DNA of 64,000 nucleotides from Pigmentiphaga litoralis (GTDB lineage: Bacteria > Pseudomonadota > Gammaproteobacteria > Burkholderiales > Burkholderiaceae_B): the NCBI RefSeq assembly GCF_014651835.1, contig NZ_BMXQ01000001.1:558001-622000 (forward strand), in the 5' to 3' direction. The notes under the pieces were generated by a model. That model was not told the origin of the DNA. It saw nothing but the letters and a program-made list of their open reading frames with translations, and did no database searches. The translations under genes and the position numbers were made by a program. Shown in pieces: positions 34,289 to 41,145 of the stretch; the stretch's first letter is position 1; each line of letters starts with the position of its first letter.

Positions 34289-35827
34289 TCATCGCAGGCG
34301 GGGCAGACGTTCGATACCGACGTCTGCCGCATCCATCTTCTCTTGGGCTTCGTCCAACCACGGCTGTAGTGTAGCCACCCGTTTCGTGATGGCGTCGAAG
34401 TCCTTCCTGAAGGTCGGCATGATGGCTTCGACCTCTTCGAACACAGCCGCCTCATCGACCGACACCACGCGCCGGTCGCGCACCACCCAGTTGCCATCGA
34501 CCATGACATGCCGCACGGCGCGGCCGCCTTCGATGTTGACGAGCTGGCGCACGACGCTATTGAGCGGCACGAAGCTGGGGTCCGCCAGGTCCAGGATGGA
34601 CAGGTCGGCCTTGTAGCCCGGCGCGATGCGGCCGATCAGGTGACCCAGGCGCGCGCCTTCCGCGCCCCCTTCGGTCGCGGCCTTCAAGGCTTCCATGGCA
34701 GGAGGTGGCCCTTTGCGCAGATCGCTGACCACGGCGAGCAGCGAGAACAGCTTCATCGCTGCATACATGTTCTGTGCGTCCGAGCAACTGCAGTTGTCGC
34801 AGCCCAGCCCGATGCGCACACCGGCGCGCATCAAGGATTTGATCGGGGGCAGGCCGCACTGCATTTTCAGGTTGCCCTGCGGATTCAAGACCGTGCCGGC
34901 GCCTGTCTCGGCAAGGATCTCGATCTCATCAGGCGCCAGCCACACGCTGTGCGCAAAGTTCATCTGCGGACCCAGGCAGCCTTCGGCATGCAGGCGCCGG
35001 ATCAACGATCCGCCGTACTGACCGAGTTCCTGGCGCGCGGTCAATGCCATGCCCTTGGACTCGTAGATATGCGAGTACACCGGCAGGTCGTAGCGCCTGG
35101 CCATGTCCATGGTCCGCGCCATCAGGGCAGTCGTGCAGCGCTCCGGAGACGACGGCCCCATCGCCCAATGTCGCCGCGGATGCGTCGGCCCCTTCAGGCA
35201 GTTCTGCTCGAAGTAGTCCAGAAGGTCGAACTTCTTTTCGGGTTCCGCGGCGCTCGACAGCAGGTGGTGGTATTCGGGCGGAAAGACTTCCTTCCAGTAG
35301 GGGACGGTATCCAGACCCTTGCGATCGCCGTACTGCAACGCGAAGACCACGCGAATGCCGACGTCTTCGTACGCCTGGATGACGGTATCAAGGTGCTCGG
35401 GGTCGAAGGGATACAGCGTCAGCATGTCCTGCACGGTGGTCATGCCCGAGCGCAGGCACTCCAAGGCGCCGAGCATCGTGCGTGCGCGCAGTTCTTCTTT
35501 CGAGCGGGGCGGGTACTGCGCGGGCAGGGCGTACAGACGCCACTGTTCGAGCGGCACCTGTTCCAGCGTCCCCTTGGCGAGCACGTCATGCGAGTGGTAG
35601 TGGGCGTTGACGAAGCCAGGCAGGACGAGGTGGCCGCGGGCATCCAGCGTCTCGGGCGGGACCTGCCCTGGACGCAGGCCATACGATGGCGCGACCCCGA
35701 TGATCATGTCGTCCTGGATCGCAATGTCGGCCACCGACGGCTGGTGCCAATCGGTCTCCGGCGTCATGACACGGGCGTTTGCGATCCAGAGTGTGGTGCC
35801 TACGGGCAACGGGGTCGATTGCGGCAT
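34289..35827 (-). CDS. Metal-dependent amidohydrolase/deaminase (SAH/MTA deaminase-like)
   Basis: The 512-residue protein has LPGFVNAHYHSHD with metal ligands H76 and H78, YSHIYES for the third histidine, NFAHSVWLAPDE for a further histidine and IGLGCDNCSCSDAQN with the catalytic aspartate. It belongs with the cytosine deaminase and S-adenosylhomocysteine/methylthioadenosine deaminase group. Such enzymes remove amino groups from N-heterocycles. It is first in the leftward operon, preceded by a TTGCAT-N17-GGTATA promoter. AAAGGA lies just before the ATG. Confidence 0.9.
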   Translation of the reverse strand: MPQSTPLPVGTTLWIANARVMTPETDWHQPSVADIAIQDDMIIGVAPSYGLRPGQVPPETLDARGHLVLPGFVNAHYHSHDVLAKGTLEQVPLEQWRLYALPAQYPPRSKEELRARTMLGALECLRSGMTTVQDMLTLYPFDPEHLDTVIQAYEDVGIRVVFALQYGDRKGLDTVPYWKEVFPPEYHHLLSSAAEPEKKFDLLDYFEQNCLKGPTHPRRHWAMGPSSPERCTTALMARTMDMARRYDLPVYSHIYESKGMALTARQELGQYGGSLIRRLHAEGCLGPQMNFAHSVWLAPDEIEILAETGAGTVLNPQGNLKMQCGLPPIKSLMRAGVRIGLGCDNCSCSDAQNMYAAMKLFSLLAVVSDLRKGPPPAMEALKAATEGGAEGARLGHLIGRIAPGYKADLSILDLADPSFVPLNSVVRQLVNIEGGRAVRHVMVDGNWVVRDRRVVSVDEAAVFEEVEAIMPTFRKDFDAITKRVATLQPWLDEAQEKMDAADVGIERLPRLR

Positions 35828-35882
35828 CGCATGTCCTTTCCTGAGCAGGGCGGCGGTACGGAGGCAGTCTGTATTCGAGTGG

Positions 35883-35911
35883 TATACCGCCTTAATTTAA
35901 TATGGATGCAA
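35883..35911 (-). promoter_or_regulatory. Promoter of the amidohydrolase-GntR-OYE operon with GGTATACC operator
   Basis: On the minus strand a -35 TTGCAT (35911-35906) and a -10 GGTATA (35888-35883) are separated by 17 bases. The -10 is part of the palindrome GGTATACC (35881-35888), which matches the TGGTATACCA consensus of FCD-GntR regulators. Binding would block RNA polymerase. The promoter lies about 60 bases before the start at 35827. Confidence 0.65.
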
Positions 35912-35927
35912 GTCGCATGCCATCCGG

Positions 35928-36080
35928 TCTCCCAGGTACGTCCGGGAGTTTCGTTCAGTCAGTGGCGAAGAATGCACCGTTTCTCAGCCTAAACGCTGCA
36001 TAAGCGTGCCTGCAGCGTCCATATCGGTGCAGGTTCGTTCGAGCGGACGCGGTGCTTGCTGGCGAACTCATGGAAAACCA
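35928..36080. other. Remainder of the 400-base divergent spacer, no gene seen
   Basis: Between the two mirrored promoters lies DNA without a convincing open frame. The only features I can support in the whole 35828-36228 spacer are the two promoters and their GTATAC-type palindromes. Confidence 0.4.
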
Positions 36081-36095
36081 TGAATGGCATGCATG

Positions 36096-36137
36096 TTGCA
36101 TTGCGTGACTGTCATGCCGGTATACGTACGTAATACC
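36096..36137 (+). promoter_or_regulatory. Promoter of the ABC transporter-molybdenum hydroxylase operon with GTATAC site
   Basis: TTGCAT (36096-36101), a 17-base spacer and GGTATA (36119-36124) form a promoter with exactly the boxes and spacing used on the opposite strand at 35911-35883. From the -10 on, GGTAT and ATACC (36119-36137) form an inverted repeat around palindromic TACGTACGTA. The first gene starts 104 bases downstream. Confidence 0.65.
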
Positions 36138-36228
36138 AGCTCGGCGCCGATGTTCACGCGCTGCTCGCTCCGCCTTCGCATCACCTTGCCGCCCGATTGC
36201 CGGGCCAACCATCCACACAGAGGTACGC

Positions 36229-37209
36229 ATGAAGCTGCTGAATATCGTCGGGATCGTATTGAGTGTCGCGTTGACGGGGGGCGTGGCCCAGGCTCAAAGC
36301 GTCGGCAAGATCCGCATTGCCGAAGCCGATTCGTTTTCGGCCGAAGACCTTCCTCAACTCATTGCGTATGCGCGCGCCAAGCAGCGCGGGGTCGAGGTAC
36401 AGGCCACCGCATTGAAGTCGGACGACATCGCTTTCCAGGCCGTGTTGAACGGGCAAATGGACATGGGGGTGGGCGACTCCTACGAGGCCATCAACAACCT
36501 GAAGGCGCCGATCCGCAACATCTACCAGATTCGCAAGCTGGCCTACGTGCCGGTGGTCGACAAGACCGCGTACCCGGATTGGAAATCCTTGAACGGCCAG
36601 ACCTTTGTCGTGCACTCGCGCGGCTCGGGCACCGAGACGATGGCGCAGATCATGGAAAAGAAGTCGGGCATCAAGTTCGACAAGATCAGCTATGTGCCGG
36701 GTTCGGAAGTGCGTGTCGTGGCGATGCAGCGCGGCAACATCAAGGCGACCTATCTGGACCTGACCAGCTCCAAGGTCCTGATCGACAGCGACCCGAAACG
36801 CTTCGGCGCCTTGCCGGTCCAGGACCAGGACGCCAGCGACTCGACCTTCTATGTCAGCACCAAATTCGCCGAAGCCAATCCGCGCGCCGTGCAGATCTTG
36901 CTTGAGGAACTGCTGAAGGCTGTCAAGGCCACGGCAGCCGATCCCTCGTGGCCGGCCGCGCAACGCAAGGAACTGAAGCTGCTGCCGGACCTGGCCGAGA
37001 AAGAAGTGGCCGAGATCACGCCGTACTTCACGCGTGCCGTCGCTGCCGGCATTTTCCCGGTCGATGGCGGTGGCAAAACGGCCGCGCAGGCGGACGTGGA
37101 CTTCCTGTCGCTGGCCGGCAAGCTCAAGTCGGAAACGTCGGGCGGCCTGGATGCGTATTGGGATTTCAAGCCGCTGGAAGCTGCCAGCAAAGCCGTGGGC
37201 GCCAAGTAA
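36229..37209 (+). CDS. NitT/TauT-type ABC transporter periplasmic binding protein
   Basis: The 326-residue protein has a signal peptide (cleavage near AQA-QS) and an NMT1/SsuA-like fold: IRIAEADSFSAEDLPQLIAYAR, FQAVLNGQMDMGVGDSYEAI and GQTFVVHSRGSGTETMAQIM. It should deliver an organic solute to the permeases encoded next. AGAGG precedes the ATG. It is first gene of a rightward run through two permeases, an ATPase and a three-subunit molybdenum hydroxylase, so its ligand is probably the hydroxylase substrate. Confidence 0.9.
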   Translation: MKLLNIVGIVLSVALTGGVAQAQSVGKIRIAEADSFSAEDLPQLIAYARAKQRGVEVQATALKSDDIAFQAVLNGQMDMGVGDSYEAINNLKAPIRNIYQIRKLAYVPVVDKTAYPDWKSLNGQTFVVHSRGSGTETMAQIMEKKSGIKFDKISYVPGSEVRVVAMQRGNIKATYLDLTSSKVLIDSDPKRFGALPVQDQDASDSTFYVSTKFAEANPRAVQILLEELLKAVKATAADPSWPAAQRKELKLLPDLAEKEVAEITPYFTRAVAAGIFPVDGGGKTAAQADVDFLSLAGKLKSETSGGLDAYWDFKPLEAASKAVGAK

Positions 37210-37227
37210 GCCGATAGCGTGGACACC

Positions 37228-38130
37228 ATGCCCCACACCCTCGTTGCAGGCGCGCCCGGCGCGGCCGTGCATGCCGCCGGACCCGGCACTTCCGTGTCGA
37301 CGCCGATGAGCGTCGGCGCCGCGCCTGCGGCCCCGGCGCAGACGCAGGCAGCACACGCCACGGGCTGGCAGCGTCACGTGCCCGTGCTGTGGAAGCTGGC
37401 GTCGTTCGCAATCTTTTTCGGTCTGTGGGAGATCGCCGGCCGGATCCCGATCAGCCTGGCCTTTCCGCCGTTTTCGAAGGTGGCGGTTGCGATGTTCAAC
37501 CTGTTGGCCAGTGGCGAGCTGATCAAGGCGTATGCGAACACGCTGCCACCGCTGATCGCCGGCCTGGTGATCACGGCAGTGGTGGGTGTGGTGTGCGGCA
37601 TCGCCATGGGGCTGTCGCGCCTGACCGAGTGGGCCTTGTATCCGGGCATGGTCATCATGCAGACAGCGCCCATGGCCGCCATCATTCCGCTGATCACCTT
37701 TCTGTACGGTATCGGCATCACGGCCAAGATCATTGCGGTGGTGATCCTGTCGCTGCCCATGGTCACCATGAACTGCTACAGCGGCATCCGCCAGACCAAT
37801 GCGTCGTTGCTGGAGATGACGCGCTCCTTCATGGGGACCCGGCGCCAGCAGGTCACCAAGATCATCCTGCCGCATGCCAGCGGCATGATTTTCGCGGGAT
37901 TGCGCCTTGGCATCTCCGGCGGTTTCATCGGCATCGTCCTGGCCGAATTGTTGATCACGCCAACCGGTATCGGCGACACCATCAGCTATTACCGGTCCGT
38001 GGCGAAGTACGCCGAAATGTTCGCCGCGATCGTGTCCATCATCGTGCTCGCCACGCTGGTGCTGACCGCCTTGCAACTCATCGAGCGCCGTGTCTTCAAG
38101 GCCCTCGGACAGCAGCACACGCAGACATGA
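37228..38130 (+). CDS. ABC transporter permease (SsuC/TauC-like), first copy
   Basis: The 300-residue protein has about six membrane helices (for example LASFAIFFGLWEIAG and LIAGLVITAVVGVVCGIAMG) and the EAA loop ASLLEMTRSFMGTRRQQVTKIILP. The first 50 residues form an Ala/Pro-rich cytoplasmic extension. I use the ATG at 37228; a GTG three codons earlier is possible. Its stop overlaps the ATPase start (ATGA). A second, different permease follows the ATPase, so the channel may be a heterodimer. Confidence 0.9.
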   Translation: MPHTLVAGAPGAAVHAAGPGTSVSTPMSVGAAPAAPAQTQAAHATGWQRHVPVLWKLASFAIFFGLWEIAGRIPISLAFPPFSKVAVAMFNLLASGELIKAYANTLPPLIAGLVITAVVGVVCGIAMGLSRLTEWALYPGMVIMQTAPMAAIIPLITFLYGIGITAKIIAVVILSLPMVTMNCYSGIRQTNASLLEMTRSFMGTRRQQVTKIILPHASGMIFAGLRLGISGGFIGIVLAELLITPTGIGDTISYYRSVAKYAEMFAAIVSIIVLATLVLTALQLIERRVFKALGQQHTQT

Positions 38131-38945
38131 CACAAACTTCATTGCTTGCCACCGGGCCCGCGTCGTCGTCAACGACGGCGCCGTTGCCCGATCCGATCAT
38201 CAAGTCGCTCGGCATCACGATGCGTTACCCGAATGGCGTGCTTGCCCTCGAGGACGCCACGCTGGACATTCCCCGCGGCGAACTGGTGACCCTGCTGGGC
38301 CCATCCGGCTGCGGCAAGACCACGCTGCTCAAGATCATTGCGGGACTGATCACGCCCACGTCGGGCGAGATCCGTGTCAACGACAAGACGGTGTACGGGC
38401 CAGGGCCGGACCGCGCGTTCGTGTTCCAGGACTTTGCGCTGATGCCCTGGGCCACGGTGCTGCGCAATGTGGCGTTCGGCCTGGAGCTGCGCGGCACGCC
38501 ACGGGCCGAACGCGAAGCCAGCGCCCGCCATTACATTCGCGAGGTCGGGCTGGCCGGCTTCGAAGACAAGTACCCCAACGAGCTGTCAGGCGGCATGCGC
38601 CAGCGCGCCGGCCTGGCCCGTGCGCTGACGGTCGATGCCGACGTGCTGCTGATGGACGAGCCATTCTCGGCCATCGACGAACAGATGCGCCGCAAGCTGC
38701 AGGAAGACCTGCTGTCCTTGTTGCGTGTGGAAAAGAAGACTGTCATTTTCGTGACCCATTCGATCGAAGAGGCCGTGTACCTGTCGGACGAGATTGTCTT
38801 GTTGACCCGACATCCGGGCAAAGTCGTCAAGACCATCCGCCCCGGCCTGGACCGCAATGCCAGCCCGGACGAGATCCGCCGTGACCAGCGCTATCTGGAT
38901 GCGGTCGACGATATCTGGTCCCAACTCAAACAGTATCTGGCCTGA
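38127..38945 (+). CDS. ABC transporter ATP-binding protein (SsuB/TauB-like)
   Basis: The 272-residue ATPase has Walker A GPSGCGKTT at 58-66, Q-loop FQDFALMPW, signature ELSGGMRQR, Walker B VLLMDEPFSAID and the H-loop THSIEEAVYL. This is the NitT/TauT family ATPase. The ATG at 38127 overlaps the upstream permease stop; a longer in-frame extension runs through the permease gene and is not real. It energises uptake through the two flanking permeases. Confidence 0.94.
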   Translation: MTQTSLLATGPASSSTTAPLPDPIIKSLGITMRYPNGVLALEDATLDIPRGELVTLLGPSGCGKTTLLKIIAGLITPTSGEIRVNDKTVYGPGPDRAFVFQDFALMPWATVLRNVAFGLELRGTPRAEREASARHYIREVGLAGFEDKYPNELSGGMRQRAGLARALTVDADVLLMDEPFSAIDEQMRRKLQEDLLSLLRVEKKTVIFVTHSIEEAVYLSDEIVLLTRHPGKVVKTIRPGLDRNASPDEIRRDQRYLDAVDDIWSQLKQYLA

Positions 38946-38949
38946 ACCC

Positions 38950-39693
38950 ATGGCCAGACAGAAACCCGTTCTGCTGTCCCTGGTGGCCTGGGCGGTGCTG
39001 TGGGAACTGGCCGCGCGCTACGCGGCGTCCGACATGTTCCCGCCGCTGTCCCACGTCGTCACGACCGCCTTCAGCCTCGTCCAGCTTCAATCGTTCAAGG
39101 ACGCCATCGTCATCACCGCCAGGGCTTTTGCCACCGGCATGGCGCTGGCGATCGTGGTGGGAGTGCCCGTGGGTGCGCTCATGGGACGTTTCAAGCCGGT
39201 CGATCGCATCCTGAACGTGTGGGTCAACATCTTCATTGCGGCGCCGTTGACCGCCGTCGTGCCTGCCTTGATGCCCATTCTTGGTATCGGTGAAAGCACC
39301 GTCGTGGCTACCGTGTTTCTGTTCGCGGTATGGGTGATCATCATCGACACGCGCGAAGGCATGGTTGGCATCAACCGATCCTTGCTGGAGATGGCCCGCA
39401 GCAATGGGGCGACGCGGTGGCAGATGTTTTCGAAGATCATGCTGCCCTCGGCCATGCCCGAAGTCATGACCGGCATCCGGCTGAGCGTGGTGCGCGGCAT
39501 CAAGGGCGTGATCATCGGGCAGATCGTGGTGGCCGTGGTCGGGCTCGGCGAGTTGTTCGACACCTATCTGCATGGATTTCAGATGGACCGGTTCTGGGCC
39601 CTGGTCATGATCGTCTTTTTGCTCGGCATGACGCTGATGGGCGCGGTGGGCCTGGTGGAACGCCGGCTGACGCGCCACGCCAAAGTGCGGTGA
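38950..39693 (+). CDS. ABC transporter permease (SsuC/TauC-like), second copy
   Basis: The 247-residue protein has about six membrane helices and an EAA loop (RSLLEMARSNGATRWQMFSKIMLP). It begins five bases after the ATPase stop at the ATG 38950. It differs clearly from the first permease. Two distinct permeases plus one ATPase and one binding protein make a complete importer. Confidence 0.92.
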   Translation: MARQKPVLLSLVAWAVLWELAARYAASDMFPPLSHVVTTAFSLVQLQSFKDAIVITARAFATGMALAIVVGVPVGALMGRFKPVDRILNVWVNIFIAAPLTAVVPALMPILGIGESTVVATVFLFAVWVIIIDTREGMVGINRSLLEMARSNGATRWQMFSKIMLPSAMPEVMTGIRLSVVRGIKGVIIGQIVVAVVGLGELFDTYLHGFQMDRFWALVMIVFLLGMTLMGAVGLVERRLTRHAKVR

Positions 39694-39706
39694 TGGGGTC
39701 GGCACC

Positions 39707-40645
39707 GTGAAGCTTGCCCCTGTCCACTACGTGCGGCCGCGCAGCGAAGCGGAACTGCTGGATACGCTTGCCCGCTACGGCGCTGATGCGGCCGTGCTGG
39801 CAGGCGGGCAGAGCCTGATGCCGGAACTGGCGCTGCGGTCGCGCAACGTCAAGGTATTGGTCGATATCAACCACTTGCCTGGAGCCGATACGATCGCGCT
39901 GGCTTCAGCGACAGACGGCACGTTGCAGATCGGGCCGCTGGTGCGCCATGGCGATCTGTTGAAGCACGACCTGGTGCAAAGACATGCGCCGGCCTGGGCG
40001 GCCGCCGCCACACATGTCGGGAACGCGGCAGTCCGCAATCGCGGCACGGTTTGCGGGTCGGTGGCCTATGCGGATCCGGGCGGCGAAATACCCTTGATGG
40101 CGGTGGCGTCCGGCGCTCGGGTTTGCCTGCGGTCGCTGGCGGGTGCGCGTGATGTGGCTGCCGATGCGTTCTTCACGGGTGCGTTTTCCACGGTGCGCCG
40201 TCCGGATGAATTTGTCGCGGCCGTTCAGGTGCCGGTCAACGGGCATGACAGCTTTCACTTCTTCGATGAAATCGCCAGACGGCCAACCGCACCGGCGCTG
40301 GCGAGCATCGCGCTATCGCTTAATCGGATAATCGGTCAGCCGCCGTCCATGGCGGTGGCGATAGGGGGTGTTTCCGATCGGCCTCGCTTGTTGTCGGCAA
40401 CCAGTGAGCACCTGACCATGGCGTTGCGTGACATGGGCAAGGGGTCGGAAAACACAGCGCGCAGCGGCATCGCGTTCGATGTCGACGCCACCCGCGCGAT
40501 TCTGCAAGCCGAGCTGGCGCCCTTGATCATCCGCGACGACCCCGCCTACCGCTTGCACCTGGCCGCGGCCCTGCTGGTACGTGCCATCACCGCGATGCGG
40601 TCGCACCTGCACCCAGCCATGCCTTACCCGAGTCCATCAACATGA
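39707..40645 (+). CDS. FAD subunit of a xanthine-dehydrogenase-family molybdenum hydroxylase
   Basis: The 312-residue subunit has the FAD-binding motif AGGQSLMPELALRS and the second FAD loop THVGNAAVRNRGTVCGSVAYADPGGE, as in CoxM/CutM/YagS. It moves electrons from the iron-sulfur subunit to an acceptor. The start is GTG 39707, 13 bases after the permease. The stop overlaps the ATG of the iron-sulfur gene (ATGA, 40642-40645), so subunits are translationally coupled. Confidence 0.93.
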   Translation: MKLAPVHYVRPRSEAELLDTLARYGADAAVLAGGQSLMPELALRSRNVKVLVDINHLPGADTIALASATDGTLQIGPLVRHGDLLKHDLVQRHAPAWAAAATHVGNAAVRNRGTVCGSVAYADPGGEIPLMAVASGARVCLRSLAGARDVAADAFFTGAFSTVRRPDEFVAAVQVPVNGHDSFHFFDEIARRPTAPALASIALSLNRIIGQPPSMAVAIGGVSDRPRLLSATSEHLTMALRDMGKGSENTARSGIAFDVDATRAILQAELAPLIIRDDPAYRLHLAAALLVRAITAMRSHLHPAMPYPSPST

Positions 40646-41145
40646 ACGACGAAGCACTGATCGCCGACGAATCGACCCTGCGCCTGCGCTGCATCGTGAA
40701 CGGCAAGCTGCGCTCGCACGACGTGCCGGTACGGATGACGCTGGCCGATTACCTGCGTGATGTGCTGGGACTGACCGGCACCCACCTTGGGTGCGAGCAA
40801 GGGCAATGCGGCGTCTGCACCGTGCGTGCCGACGGCGCCGTGGTGCGCGCCTGCCTGATGCTGGCCGTGCAGGCCGACGGCATGCACATCGACACGATCG
40901 AAGGCCTGACCGCAAGCGGCGAACTGGCCGACCTGCAGGACGCCTTCTTTCGTCACGCGGCCTTGCAGTGCGGCTTCTGTACGGCAGGCATGCTGATCAC
41001 CGCCGACGATGCGCTGCGGTGCAATCCCGCCATCACGCGCGAGGGCGTGCGCGCAGCACTGACTGGCAACTACTGCCGATGCACCGGGTATCACGCCATT
41101 GTCGATGCCGTGGTGGACACGGCAAGGTTGCGCCGTGATGCATGA
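40642..41145 (+). CDS. 2Fe-2S subunit of a molybdenum hydroxylase
   Basis: The 167-residue subunit has a plant-ferredoxin-type cluster (C51, C56, C59, C71 in GCEQGQCGVCT and RACLM) and the second cluster (C110, C113, C145, C147 in QCGFCTAGM and NYCRCTGYH). This is the standard CoxS/XdhA small-subunit layout. It relays electrons from molybdenum to FAD. Its end overlaps the Mo-subunit start by eight bases. Confidence 0.95.
   Translation: MNDEALIADESTLRLRCIVNGKLRSHDVPVRMTLADYLRDVLGLTGTHLGCEQGQCGVCTVRADGAVVRACLMLAVQADGMHIDTIEGLTASGELADLQDAFFRHAALQCGFCTAGMLITADDALRCNPAITREGVRAALTGNYCRCTGYHAIVDAVVDTARLRRDA

Noticed and set aside
36181..38172. Long minus-strand open frame of 663 codons across the ABC genes
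   Set aside because: It is antisense to clearly real binding-protein and permease genes, has a His/Gly/Arg-rich composition and no motif or ribosome site; it comes from codon bias in GC-rich DNA.
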